This document shows, in pieces, positions 15,839-28,366 of a stretch of 64,000 nt of DNA. Position 1 is the first letter of the stretch, and the number at the start of each line of letters is the position of its first letter. The stretch covers positions 1-64,000 of the forward strand of contig JALDNG010000746.1 of the NCBI GenBank assembly GCA_024349245.1, written 5' to 3'. The DNA is from Neodontobutis hainanensis. Taxonomy: Eukaryota; Chordata; Actinopteri; Gobiiformes; Odontobutidae. The translations under genes and the position numbers were made by a program. The notes below the pieces were generated by a model, which was not told where the DNA came from, made no database searches, and was given only the letters and a program-made list of their open reading frames with translations.

Positions 15839-16434
15839 TTAAGCTAGTGATAGTATTTCCTTTTTGTTACTAATTTTAGTAATATTTTGGAAAAGTAAAC
15901 TTTTATATTTCTGAAAAACCTGACAAACTTTTTGGGTAAATTTCATTTTATTTGGGTGTTTTATAACCATGTCATATAACTCCTGTATTTCTTCTTCCAC
16001 CATTGATATGCCAGCTATGGAATCCTTAAGTTCATTTGGTATTTAGGTTTTTTATATTTTATCATATATAATTGTGATTGAAGAAATCCGATAAAATCTT
16101 CATAAAATTCCAAATTCGATAATGTTTAATAGGTTTTGAATGTGCTTCAATCACAAAAATTTTATGATCGCTTAATTTGAAAGTACGTAAACTTTTACTA
16201 ATTTTATTTACCTGTTCCTGTTCTTTTACTTGAAAAAATTTTATTTAGTTCCGGTTCATCTGATTTTTAGAATCCATGTATGACTGATCCTTTTAAATTC
16301 TTCATTATTTCAAATGATGGGAAATCTACACGTGTTGATATACCTGTCGAGTGTGATGGGTACCATCAATCCTATACTAATACTCTCAGATCTATCCCTC
16401 ACTAGGTGAAAGACCTCGCGATATGTGTGGCTTT
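15839..16434 (-). pseudogene. decayed paralogue of the 57.78-58.38 kb gene
   Basis: Read on the minus strand, this 596-bp stretch aligns end to end with the 599-bp exon at 57780-58378, but only by switching frame and passing in-frame stops. Matching blocks in order: a degraded copy of IRDYYFRIDG near 16365; TGISTRVDFPSFEIMKN against TGISRPLEFPQFEVVTN near 16335; SVIHGF-stop-K against AILHGCM near 16270; LSNLEFYEDFIGFLQSQL against LNNYVSFEYYSEFVDWLGSAL near 16100; ELKDSIAGISMVEEEIQEL against ELADSLSDITMVEDELIEL near 16015. It ends at TAA 15839-15841. A CAG|AA junction matching the acceptor of the intact copy is kept at 16434, so this looks like a duplication of genomic DNA rather than a copy of spliced mRNA. 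Function unknown. Homology to the intact copy is directly visible; calling it dead rests on the stops and frame breaks. Confidence 0.7.
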
Positions 16435-19400
16435 CTGAGTTCCGAAATCTTCCAAGAAATAGGAATAGCAAATTATCTATATAAAAATTAAAACGTATTA
16501 ATGGTAAAACTTAAATTTTTACGAAAAATAAGATATTTTGAGAGAAAAAATACCATTTTAAATAATAATACTTGATGATAAAAGTTATATTAAGTATATA
16601 ACCACACATAGAGAAGTTATCAATTTTCAATCGTTCTTGAAATATACTACAATAATATAAAGCATTTGGAAGCGGTTTATATTAGAAAAAGCAACTATTG
16701 TTATACATTGATGTTTGATACTTTGATATCAATAAATATTAACTCATTAAAAACGTTATGATAAAATTAAACAGCCATTTAATTTTACCGAACAGGAAGA
16801 TGGTCAAATTACACCTTTAAAAATTATGTTTACTTGTGTGATAATTTTTTTCAAAATTAACGCAAATACCAAAATATTTCGCTAATATAGTAAATTATTA
16901 TATTCTAATACACTTAGAGTATAATTTATAAAATAAACAAAACAAGTGATAATATCTTTGTATTTTGTCATTCAATAATTTGAATAATATATATAAATAT
17001 ATCTAAAATTTTTATTGTTTGATTAAAAAAGAAAAAAGGAATTTTGATTTAAAATAGCTATTTTCTTATTCAACGATAATTTCGAATTATTTTTTAAGTT
17101 ATGTTTTAAATTTTTACATTTGATTTACTTTTTAAACATTTTTGCTTTCAGGTTAAAATTCTCAATTTTTGAAAATAGATCACTGGTTTATTTTTGATTA
17201 ATAAAATATTCTCTTAAATAAGGTTGAACTTTCCTAGATTCTGCCATTTTAATGTATTTATTACATTTAATATGAAGTATAAGTGCAAGTTGCGCGGTCA
17301 ATTATACCTTTAATTCCATTCTGTAATGAAACAATTTAATGATACTTTTAATAAGATTAACTGCTTATATATATTTTTAAAACAATTTTTTTTTGAAATA
17401 AAATAGTATTTTCTTTCTTAACCAAAATAAAATATAATTATTTCGAAAGAGTTATTACATTTCTCCATATTCTGTAAAAATATAAATGATTTAAATTTAT
17501 CGAATTAAGCATTCACTCATATTGAAATTAAGCATACACAGTTTTTTTCAAATCTATTCTCTTCATTAAAGTGGTGATGGTCGTTTCTTCTAATTATTAG
17601 GTTATAACCCAAATTTTCGTGGTTATTTTATTTATTACTGAAAGTCTATAATTAAATCAAGAGATATAACGTATCATAACGATGATTGTATGAATTTTAA
17701 AATCAACAAATTAGAATTTCTCGGTTTTAGCGTTTTATTTTATCTCAGATATATCGAGGAATAAAAATTATCACGATTAAGAATTATAGTTATTTTAATA
17801 AAATGAGGAATATAAAAAAATGATGGTGTGTATCTTTTAGATAATTCATTTTCTCTATCGTGATGTAATTTTTGTCAAATAAAACTCTTATAGCCTGCAT
17901 TTCAATGTTTAATATGAATAATAGCAACGATATACCGAGAAATATAATTTTTAATGACAAACATTTTATTTTATAAACTTTGTAAAGTCGAGGAGTCTGA
18001 TGTTAGACATATAAAAGGAAATATACTCTCAATAATTTTTGAAATGTGTATCCGATAAAGTAATATTTTCTTTTGTTATCACACAAATAAAAATAAATAT
18101 TTTTAAACAGTTATTTTAATTTCTTTGTTCATTGATAGCTTAATCTAAATTTATACTTTGCCTTATATGTGAAATATAGGAAAAATGAAAATCGCTAAAG
18201 ATTCCTATCACGAACAATCTTTAAACAATTATTTTATCTATTTATTATTTTTATGACCTTTTAAATAAATTATTAAATTTTGATTTTTTATGTTAATCTA
18301 TTTATCAAAATGAATGTACGTGTGTGTGTTTAATATCGAATTCTTTGGCTGTTTTTCCGATCAAGATTATATTTTGTTGATATTTTTTTTGAGTATTCGA
18401 ATAGGTTTCTACATCCTTAATTAGAAAATACGCGTTTTTTGACAGTTATATATAGCCATCTCACAAATCAGAAATCTCCTGATTTTTATGGCTTCTCACC
18501 AGACGGAAGATTAAAACTTTTATCAAAACAACTTCAGTAAAATTCATCTTTTCGCCTTCAATTCTGTGCTAGTTTTAGAATTATTAACAACGCATTTTTT
18601 TCATGTTAAATTCATAAATATTAATAAAAATTAAACAATTTTTATCAGTGAATTACATGTTTACAATATTATCTCAGTATCACTGATTAAAACAATAAAA
18701 ACTTAGGTTAAAAGCTGAATAATTTTTTTGTTAAAATGCACATAGATGTATGTTATATTAAATTTTTAAATTATAGTGTGACTTATTCTTGAACATTATT
18801 TTCTGATTTTTTGAATGAAGTTGTGAAAATTTAAAAACTTTGTAAACTAGGTAAAATTAATTTATTTTGAGGGAAAGGGTTTTTATAATAATGCATCAAG
18901 GAAAAAAGATTTAATGCTCCTTTAACTCATTCATACTGTCATCGAAGCGAATAGGTTCTACCTGATATATTAAGTTAAAAATATTGATTTTTATTTCATT
19001 TTAAAATACTAAATTTTTTTGCAATCAAACAAATTAAAAGTTAAAAAAATTCTTTGTGACAATTATTTTATTAACCTGGATCAAAATATTTGATCTCTTT
19101 AAAAGTAATTCTATGTTGATTTAAAAAATTTTATTTTACGTTTAAAAATGAATTTCACGATTTTACTTTAATTTCATTTTAACTATCTGTTATGTTTGTT
19201 ATACTATACCTAGTAGTACACATCAATAATAAATTTTTCGTGATTTATCAATCATCTTGAGGTATAATTAAAAAGAAACTAATTTTTCAATTTAAAATTT
19301 AAGAAACCATGAAAATTAAAACTACCTGAAAATGCAAAATTTACTTGACGAATTATTGAAACAAAATTTGTAGTTAAATATTATTTTTATTGTTTAATAT

Positions 19401-20984
19401 ATTTTAAATAAAAATAAGAGGTAAACCTCACGGTGAAACATTTTTAATACTAATCTGTTTAAGTTGGAGCTATTTTCGATAAAATTATCATTTTTTAGTA
19501 ATAGAGGAAAAACAGATATTCAGATTTAAAGAATTTATCGAAAAATGGCTTTTTAACAACTAAAGATCATGTTAGGTACATATATGATTTTTTTACTTTT
19601 AAATTAAATATGTTTTTAAGCATTCTTATTTATTTGAAATATTCAAAGCATTAATTTTTGACTTAATTTTTGATATTCTAGCAATAAGGATAAATTTTTG
19701 TATTTTTCTTGTTCAATATCCTTTATGAAATCGTTTATTTACATTTTAATATATTTGAGAATAATCTGTTATTTTCAATTTTATGTCCATATATTTACAA
19801 ATATTAAAAAAGATTAATATTATTTTCAGTAAATAATGGCATTGATTATTAATTTTGTTTTATGTTTGATTTTTTTTAAATATGAGAAAAAAACTTATCA
19901 TTCTCATTTAATTTAATTGATTTTCAAATGCATATAATTTTATAGAATAGATTAGAATTTGGCATTTATTCAAAATAATATCAAATGGAAAAATTCTTTA
20001 AAATAAAACTGAATAAAAATTTTAATTTCATCAAATGCTCTTATTTTTCTAAATATTATGGGATTGGTTCATATTAAAGATGCACTGTCAAAATTTATTT
20101 TATTGATTTTTTAAAATATGTCTATGAACCTATTTAAAGTCAAAAGTGACATTCCCTAAACTTATTAAACAGGTATTATTTATTTATATGATCAATAAGG
20201 AGGTATTTTTAACTATTAAAGATAAAATTTTTGCAATAATATAATATCAAGACCATTAGATTTGTCATTGATAAATTTTGGATAATGGAAAACAAATCGT
20301 ATCGTGAGAGTCTGTGCACTAGATAAGCTATGGGCCAAAAGTGAACTTTCTAAATTCTATTGTAAGGGTACCGGGGACAGTCATGTTAAATTTAAATGTT
20401 TTAAGATATCGTTTCTTCTCAAGTAGATGATTCACACAGGTAGGATTTTAATAGCGTCAGAGGATACGGTAAGAAGCTTGCGTCTTCCACGTCTACAGTA
20501 CCTCAAAACAGAGAAATCACTAAAGTATGCCTAATTAGGGCGATACGCTGAATCGCTTAACTCACATTGTTGAACATCGTCTGAAACACTCAATAAAGAT
20601 CGAAGTTAAAATGTATTGTCGGAACTTGTTCAGATCTTCCCCTTCAAAAAGTTTATTTCCTCTATATATTTTGTATCAACAAACAGATCATAAAATTTTT
20701 CTTTCATTTCAGTCATTTTTAAAATTTGTATACACATGTAAAAACTCAAAATCTGATTCAACGTGAGATTAACATTATTCTGATAGTGAGGCAAACAGTC
20801 ACCTAATGTGATTTGTATGTTTTTATTTAGTTTTAATTGTAAAAACTAGATCATTTAAAATAATGATTTAGTTTCTTTAATTAGAAAACACAATATTACA
20901 TATGTAATAGGTATTATTAAATAAAAAAACAATTTTTCGATTTAGGATATTTACAATATGATATTATTCAACTCCTATTGAACC
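16435..20984. other. AT-rich intergenic sequence
   Basis: No gene is supported. Between 18310 and 18580 the minus strand carries a coding-like frame interrupted by two stops (blocks such as KDVETYSNTQKKYQQ), which may be decayed coding sequence. From 20290 to 20640 the GC content rises without an open frame. This part may be a diverged third copy of the repeat described at 20985. Confidence 0.4.
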
Positions 20985-21208
20985 CGTGTGGTGAGATAAG
21001 GTTTCCCAAGATAGTTGAGGAGAGTTAGGTAGAACCACGATTTTTGAAACTAAGTTTTTTACATCAAGAAACAGTGAAGAAAGATAGGCAAGGCTCTGAA
21101 CAGCGGAACTTAGCTAGCTGAGCTATACAGAATGAAGTGATATCGTCCAAAACTTCAATCTAAAGATGACCGGATAGGTTTTACTCATACTTGCTGAACA
21201 ATAAAACT
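20985..21208 (+). repeat. dispersed repeat, copy A
   Basis: A GC-elevated island in AT-rich DNA with no open frame. Its core from 21073 (AGTGAAGAAAGATAGGCAAG) to about 21122 aligns with the core at 45771-45827. Both copies have the pattern CTGAAC.GC.GAAC.TAG..AGC.GAGCT or nearly so. Both end with ACTCAT...TTG.ACAATAAAA at almost the same distance (135 and 128 bp from the core start). A shared core, shared end and similar spacing indicate a repeat family, perhaps a SINE or a non-autonomous DNA element. I could not find convincing Pol III A/B boxes or terminal inverted repeats, so the class is open. Confidence 0.5.
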
Positions 21209-24200
21209 TATGTGTACTCAGGTGAATTGTTATTTTTGATTTTTAAGCCAGGAATGTCCAAGAATAAATTTGAATTTAAACAAAATTCTATTTACACATG
21301 AGCACTAAACGCCGTCTCTCGATATAATGTCATGAATGAAATTAAGAATTAAAGTTAATTGGTAAGAACGGTCTTTCAATGACTAAGAAAACCTTATAAT
21401 TTTTGAAAAAACGTTTATCAACAGTATCTATGAATTTTAAAAGCTCACTTCAACGTTACTGGTAATCCATCTGGATGTCGAATCAAATCTAAACACGATT
21501 ATTAAATTACTAAAGAACACATCGATGGTGTAATAGTATTGACATTTAAATTGAACAAAATATTTTTGAGTTTGATTTTTTATCTGCTCGAATTTTTTTC
21601 ATGCGTATTTGACTGGTTACTGATATTTATCGAGTAAAATTAGTTTAATTGTTTCAAACGACGTTCGATATTATTTTTTAAAACATTTTTGCATAAATTT
21701 TGACACATTTCATGATTTTATTAATCTTAGCTTAGGTCACTTGTTTGTATTCGAAGTTATCAAAAAAGAGATTTAATCTGATTTGTCATGTAAGAATGAT
21801 AATTTTTCAAAATGTAATAAAATATCTCTGATAATAAACTCATATTTATTTGTCTCTAATTTATGATTTTGTGTAGTACTAAACACTAGTTTTCGTAAAA
21901 ATGAATTTGCTAGAAAATTAATTGGAAAGGAATAGGTATCAAGAAAATTTCTAGTTATTTTATTCTATTTAATGAATATCTTTGTGAAAAAGTTAAAATT
22001 AAGATTCAACGGATCATAAAAGGAGCTAAAAATTATAGATTCAATATTTTAAACTTATTTTATTTAATACCAGCAATGAAATTAAAATTTGAAAAATATT
22101 CTGAGTTAACGGTTAAAATAGAATAGATATTTAATTTATTTATGATATAATAAAGTAGATTGTCTCATAAAATTATTTCTGTGAAAAAAAAATTTGAAAA
22201 TACTTAAGTTAATTCATTTTTCATTTGAAAAACTTAATGATAAAATAAATAGGATCTACTTACAAATAATGAAAAGTTCTCGCCCAGTATAGAATGTAAA
22301 AGTTGAGATTAAATTATTTTATAATTTTATTACGTTTGTAGTTTCAGATCCAAATAATTAAATTTATTTATAAACTACATTTCAAAACTTATCAAATCGA
22401 TGCTTGAAAATATCTTGAAAATTAAAATTAGAGTAATTTATTTTTAAATTTTCAAGGTGGGAGTTGGAAGAATCTTTTTCGAAATTCTGGTATTTATCAC
22501 TTATAGTCTTGAATGAACTCAATGACTTTTGGCGAGATAAATATAATTTATATCATTCAAGGTTGTATCTCAAAGTTATTCAAAAGAGGTCGTTAATAAG
22601 TATGTTATACTTTAAGTAAAGATCTGTAATTGAAGAATTCGCAATAGATAGGCTTTTACTATATTTCATGTCAGGGTCAAATGATGTGATCATTATGTTC
22701 AGATCACATTTATCCTCATCTCTTTCGAGTGGTATTACCTGCCAAGATGTCTCTTTTTACTTTATAATTATATGTGTTGATTAATAATATCACATAAGTA
22801 TAAAAATATGAACAAAGTTTTGAAATTCAAAATATGGTTGCTTTCTCTTTATGTTTGAGTATGTTGTTATCGTTGGTAAAATCCCGTAAATTTTCTGTAT
22901 AACTGTTTTTTAAATTAAATGATAACTGTATCGAAAGTTATAGTTGTTAGATTTAGTTAAGTTTGACTATTTTTAGGTATTTTTATTGGAATTTATAAAG
23001 TTGTCCTTTAAATATCAAACCTTATTCTCTGAGTATTCTTAAAAATTAAAATATCAAAAATATTACCTTTTTACTTTATGTTTAACTTTTCAAAGTATTT
23101 TATTGAGTCATTTACAATATCAAAGAACCTAGATTGAAAATGTCATGAGAGGAAGTGAGCATCACTGTAGCCTTAACTTTTAAAAATTCAAAATTTAATG
23201 GTTTACCTGTTAGATAATTCATGTTATTCTTCTAAAGTATAAAAAACACTACTTATCATAATAAATCATGGAATCTTCCATTTCTTTTAGTTTTTCCTTT
23301 ATCAACTTAATCCAAATGTTGGTGTTTCGTTAACGTCTAATGAATGAGCTTATTAATACAAAAGTGAAGAATTTTATTGTTTTGAAAACTTTCAAAATGC
23401 TCATACAACACAACACAGGCATGAATGGCATCATTTATAATTTCTATGAGTGTTTACAACATCACCATTTATTGTATTTATTTCAATAACTTCGACGGTG
23501 AAAAGAAAATTTAAGATATAAATGAGAAAATATACGTGGTCTCATGTTTTATCAAAAGAATCAGTGATGTATTTTCTATCTAAAATTTAAATTGTTCAAA
23601 AATGACCACTATATCTTTTACAGAAAAATGACTTGAAAATTTTTTGACTTTATTTACATAGTCTTTCGCAAATTTGTATAATTAAGCACTGGATTATGAA
23701 CGTTACTTTGATTGGATATGATAGGATTTCGCTCATTCATTGCGTTATAGATTTACCCTGACAATACATCTAAATATAATTACACGGGTACAAGTTATAA
23801 AAATAACTTGTATCAATCTCTTCGTCGAATCAGGTTCAATACTTTTGAAGAAGATCAGTTTCGCTTATTAAATTTCAAAACAAAATCTATTTTTTTATGT
23901 TTTAAATTTTTCTGGAATCATGGATTGAGACGTCATTTTCCACAGATACTGGGAAAGAAAAATGGTTGAACAATCATTCCATCTAGGTGTAGAACATACG
24001 CAACTAATCTTAGTATGTTTTTAACTCACTCTAAGTTTCCCATCCAGAAGTCATTTTATCTGAATAATCCTAAACAATATTTAGAAATATAAACACTTCT
24101 TTTGTTGATATGAAAGTCAGATCGTTATAATATTCTCTAAGGGAACTTACATCATGACTTGCTCTATCATGAATGTTTTTGGCTATAATTTGTTCGTATC

Positions 24201-25689
24201 ATAAAAGTTCCTAACATGGTTAGAGCTGATAATTTAGACCTCCTCAGTTTTTAATGACATAACATAGCTAATAATACAGGATTTTCTTCAGAGTTTGATA
24301 AAAATAAATACCACAAACTATTTAGTTTTAAGCTTTGCTGGTGTTATTATTGTTAGTTCTTTTTAAATTAAACTTTAAAATCGTTAACTTTCACCAGGAT
24401 ATACATTTGCCAACGTTATGAGAATTGTATATACTATTTGACGATCATGTTAAATTTTATGCTTGTGAAGGACATATGATTTCTGTGTTATACTCAATTG
24501 TAAAAAGATTGACAAGATGATGAACTGGGCTTTGTAGTGTGCCTAATTGGATAAAGTGTATCAAAAATAGAAATCACGTGTTTGCATCGTTATAATTTAG
24601 TAGTTAAACCTCTGAAACGCTTACTTCGCCAAATATAATTTTGTGTCAATTACAAAGAGTTATAACTACATCTAAACCTTGGTATACGAAAATGATGCAA
24701 TTAATGGAACACAAAATTTAAAACAGAAAATTATGGAAATTTTTAATTTATTTTTAATTCAGAAGAGAAATTCAGTAAAACCTAGGATTTATAATATAAA
24801 AATGGTTGTCGGGAATACCTAATTTCCACAAAGTATACAAAATACGATTTGAGATTTATAAATTTTAATTAAATTATTGAGGCTGATAAATAAGGGATGC
24901 CGCAACTGACAAAGACGGCTTTATCAATTGACGCGCGTGCGAGTTACCGTTTAAGTTTCAGGTTTAGTTGTCTATAGATTTTGTTTTAAAATAATTTTTT
25001 AAAAAATGATGGTTACCTTTACAGACATGTTCTTGCTATTTAACGTTTCGAATACTAAAATGAAAAGCGTAAGTAATTATCCACAATGCGCATTTATACA
25101 ACTTAATTTAATGATAAACATCATTGCTCTAAATAGGAAGTAAAACTGTGATATAAGGAATTTATGATTTCAACCCAGCTCATAAGTGCCACACTTACTC
25201 TGGACTTATAAAATGAAAAAAATAAAAACTTAAGGAATAGCACCAAATTCATCAACGTGAGTGATAGTCAAACTATCAAATTTAAAGATTTAAATATTTT
25301 GATGAAATACATAAAATATTGTTCGATGAAATTCAGGTAGCATAAAATGTCAATTGCATTATGGAAACTCCTAAATAAACGTAATTTCACCACACTTGAG
25401 CTTTATTAATTTTGCATTTTATTAGGAGAAGAACGCTTAATAAGAACTTTAGTTTTTCCACGTAAAATACATCACGGAAAAATCTTAAAACTCGACTTAA
25501 CGATCTGCAACGATTATGTAGAAGAAAAATATTCATGTTTTAATTTATGCTGACCAAAACCTAAATTATCAGGAAAAGGTAATCTTAAAAATTTTTTAAA
25601 CTCCGTTAAAAAGTCAAAATTACAAAATTCAAGTCAGCTGATTGTTTGGACACCAGTCGTTAAAATTTTACAATATAAGTTTTTAAAAT
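21209..25689. other. intergenic sequence, moderate GC
   Basis: No supported gene. A perfect 8-bp inverted repeat with a 10-nt loop lies at 22684-22709. Around 23930-24095 there is a plus-strand frame with one internal TGA that reads smoothly on both sides, but no family is recognised. 24895-24975 is locally GC-rich (CGCGCG), about 700 bp upstream of the EF-hand gene. It could be regulatory, but no specific site is identified. Confidence 0.4.
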
Positions 25690-26299
25690 ATGTCCGACTC
25701 AGATTTTGGTACGGCATTTTTAAATTGACACGTAGAAAAAAGTCAAAGCGTAAGAATTAAAGGTGATTTTTGAAGTGAATCAAAGTGTTTGAGGAGGCGT
25801 TTGCCATCATAGACAAAAACAATTCTGGATACGTTAAAAGCAAGGATATCAGGTTATTCTTGAGGGATATGGGTTTAAATATTTCCCAGATTCACATCGA
25901 CCAAATGTACATTTCTCTAGGATTTAAAGGTAGTGCCATTTTTAAGTAAATAGTCGATAAGCGGATTGATTTTTATGACTTTTGTCTGTTGGTCGAGACT
26001 CAACCAAGTTCTATCGCTTCCGAAAAACTGGATATCACCTCGATTTATAACGCATTCGTGAAGCCAGAAGCGAAGGGTTTGGAAGAAAATATCCTTGCAT
26101 CATCTATCGATTTCACATTTGGTCAAGAATTAAACCCTGAAACTATTGAAGAAATAAAAAAATTTTCTCAATTCACTGAATGCGGAGACACTCTTAGAGA
26201 CGAAGGTATTGTTTTAACACTATCCTAGATATCAAAAGAATTTTTATGTTCAACGACAGGTCTGAATCAAATGGCGATCTGATAATGCGCAAACGATAA
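25690..26299 (+). CDS. EF-hand calcium-binding protein, five exons
   Basis: Join 25690-25708, 25736-25762, 25786-25929, 25954-26205 and 26229-26299, which totals 513 nt (170 residues plus TAA). The four introns are 27, 23, 24 and 23 nt, all GT-AG. Each restores frame and removes an in-frame stop or a frame break. The ATG is at 25690. Residues 25-36 form an EF-hand loop, DKNNSGYVKSKD: Asp/Asn/Ser at positions 1, 3 and 5, Gly at 6, but Asp rather than Glu at 12. It sits between amphipathic helices (VFEEAFAII and IRLFLRDMGL). A second, degenerate EF unit follows (ISLGFK, then KRIDFYDFCLLVE) and a third helix-loop pair lies toward the C-terminus (IYNAFVKPEAKG...). Architecture and size resemble small calmodulin-superfamily proteins such as centrins or the axonemal EFCAB2/DRC8 type; I cannot assign the exact orthologue. 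It is expected to bind calcium through the first loop. It is convergent with the small minus-strand gene ending at 26395, 95 bp away. Confidence 0.85.
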
Positions 26300-26394
26300 G
26301 AATTTTTTTATGTATTTGAATTCCTTTCGTTTTTTATAACATCAAGAAACGCTGTTATCAGTGTTCACTGTTCGAAATAAGGCTTTTTAACCTT

Positions 26395-26666
26395 TTATTT
26401 GGGAAATTGACATATAATTAGAATAGAGCTTGAACATATATACAACTGTTGGCTGATTTTACCTAAACTATAAAAACACATAGATTTCGAACAACACCTC
26501 TCTGGTTTTCTATGAGTTTGCCAGACATAATGCTCTCGAAGAAATGCTTAAAGTGTTTAGCGCGACTCCCCGCTATGATAATATTTGTACGCGCCTGCGC
26601 ATATAATATAAACGGGAGATTAAAAGTGGGCCTCGTGATCCTTAATGTCTTAAAGATCAATGACAT
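26395..26666 (-). CDS. small two-exon gene, possibly ATP synthase subunit g-like
   Basis: Join (minus) 26666-26469 and 26445-26395, split by a 23-nt GT-AG intron (26446-26468) that starts at the codon before an in-frame TAG. The result is an 82-residue protein ending at TAA 26395-26397, starting from ATG 26666. It has a basic N-terminus, a block RPTFNLPFILYAQARTN, then FESIMSGKLIENQRGVVRN and a hydrophobic C-terminal segment (LCVFILYICSSSILIICQ). The order (RP..F..YA., a Ser-Gly turn, then one C-terminal membrane helix) recalls mitochondrial ATP synthase subunit g, about 100 residues in animals. The similarity is loose and I made the comparison from memory. A plus-strand frame of 69 codons overlaps it and could be the real one or a shadow. 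Confidence 0.35.
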
Positions 26667-28054
26667 AAAAATCTCATATTTGAAAACTAAATCTATGTTG
26701 TCGCTGTGGCCATTTTGTTAAGATGATAAAATAAAACCCCTTACTTTATAAATCGCTTTTAGGCAGGGTGTGTCGCTTCTATTCAATTTAATTATCTTTA
26801 TAATATTTGTGATTATTGAAGTAATATTAATATACTTCTAAAAGCAGGCACCTATGTACTATCCATTGATGAGTTATACTCTGTAAATTAATCAACCAAA
26901 TATATTTATTGTATTTGTCAAAAATTTTGGTCTTAAATAAAATTAGCCATGATGATATGAAAGACACTTAGGAAAAAAATATGTATTCTGGATTTCGTAA
27001 AAAAATCCTGCATTCAAGATATTTTTTCTTGAATTCATTTGAAAAACACCTAGTTAAGGGAATATTTTGGTTACAAACATGCACTGGAATGTTGCGGATT
27101 TTTGCCGTATTTAACAATTAGTAGACTGCCTCATCAATCTTCTGCCTTGCCATGCCATTAATAATAAACAATAGTCTACTAAAATTCATTTTCAAAATAA
27201 AATTTAAGATTTTTGAAAATTTTTCATTTCAAACTGTTTTTTAAAATATTAGCAGAAAAAATTACGCTCACTTCCGATGATCTTTGGATGTGTAGATTAT
27301 TCACATGGCGGCAAACTACTATAAAATCAAAGCATAACAATGAAATTTTAATAAATATAAATAACAGTAGATGGTTAACATATACAATTTATGATATGTT
27401 TTAGATAACTCTTGGAAGTCCCTCGAAATTCAATAGTATGAACGATGCTGATTATAAAATCAAAACATTGTACAAATATCTCAAAATCTATTCGCAGAAG
27501 ACGAGATTAAAAAAATCAGTTTTTGAATTATCATTTATTTGATTAATTTATGATCATCTTTTTACGTTGAACTATGTGCCCACTCAACAAGGGTATTTTC
27601 AGAGGGATTAAATTTACTATATCTTATCATGCAGGCTCTTCCCTCAGGGGTTATGTTTCAGATCGGCACCATTATCATATTTGTGTAGTTTATTGTAGTA
27701 GGGTTGTCACTGAAACATCCATGCGCCCTGTGTAAGTTAGTTAGGTCAGACCTTATCGCCCCACACCTTTACAATGCAATTTAAGATCTTGCGCATCAAA
27801 AAAGTTAAATTCTCGTTGATACGACATTTACCGATTTCAACATGAAAAACATTGCTTTAATAAACAATTTTTGTCAATTATAATTTTAAGCTTTTTCATA
27901 TTTGTAAAAAGAATAATTTAAAAATTATGTTTAGGTTAACATATATCGAGCTATTGCTTTGTTAATAAAAATTTTATCATGAAAAATTTCGAATTGACCA
28001 TTATAGTGAATTTGTATTAATAATGTAAAACATACGACCTTTAAACAAGGTTTA
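26667..28054. other. intergenic sequence
   Basis: No supported gene. A plus frame of 63 codons (27213-27404) has no recognisable motif. A 10-bp inverted repeat (TTAGTAGACT at 27118-27127, AGTCTACTAA at 27173-27182) could form a hairpin. Another, 9-bp inverted repeat (ATGTTTCAG near 27653 and CTGAAACAT near 27711) lies in a GC-raised stretch at 27640-27790. That stretch shares a short segment (GTGTGG.G.GATAAGGT, minus strand) with repeat copy A. Confidence 0.35.
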
Positions 28055-28058
28055 AAGT
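28055..28058. repeat. target-site duplication, left copy (AAGT)
   Basis: AAGT directly abuts the left LTR and matches AAGT at 32246-32249 directly after the right LTR. A 4-bp duplication is normal for many Ty3/gypsy integrases. Because the LTR ends in A, a 5-bp reading (AAAGT) is equally compatible. Confidence 0.85.
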
Positions 28059-28147
28059 TGTAACTTGTCAGATTTCGGGTCCATATTAAGGAACAATACT
28101 AAATCTACGTTAGTCTACGAAAATCTCCGATTACTCTAATCGCTACA
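28059..28147 (-). repeat. 3' LTR of the gypsy element
   Basis: 89 bp, starting TGTAAC and ending CTACA on the plus strand, which I read as identical base for base to 32157-32245. It is the 3' LTR because the element is transcribed on the minus strand and the polypurine tract abuts it at 28148. It contains the TAG stop of the last pol frame (28136-28138). Confidence 0.95.
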
Positions 28148-28366
28148 CTCCTCCCCCTCCGAAAACCAGTTTTCCACGGCATCTCCAAATCTTGTGGGTT
28201 TATTGACAATTCGTCCTGAGCGAGTTCTCACCGATACATCTTTGTTTTTATTAAACGGAATATCAATGAGTTGCGTTTTAGGTCTTGTTTCATGGCGTAC
28301 CATTTGATCTATGTGAACGCTTTCATCATTTGATGCCTTGTAAGATCTTGTCAGGCTAGTTTGCAT
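28136..28366 (-). CDS. C-terminal tail of gypsy pol, separate frame
   Basis: A 76-codon frame that overlaps the end of the preceding integrase frame. It contains RSGRIVNKPTRFGD, a basic tail motif common at the C-terminus of Ty3/gypsy polyproteins. It then reads through the polypurine tract (EGEE) and stops at TAG inside the 3' LTR. It is most likely the natural end of integrase, displaced into another frame by a single-base change near 28350-28366. Confidence 0.75.
   Translation of the reverse strand: MQTSLTRSYKASNDESVHIDQMVRHETRPKTQLIDIPFNKNKDVSVRTRSGRIVNKPTRFGDAVENWFSEGEECSD
28148..28160 (-). promoter_or_regulatory. polypurine tract (plus-strand primer)
   Basis: On the element's strand, GGAGGGGGAGGAG lies immediately 5' of the 3' LTR, the position expected for the RNase-H-resistant primer of second-strand synthesis. 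It also encodes part of the last pol frame. Confidence 0.85.

Noticed and set aside
18310..18580. Minus-strand frame with two stops resembling a decayed protein
   Set aside because: No family and no copy elsewhere in the window. Smooth-looking peptides also arise by chance at this GC.
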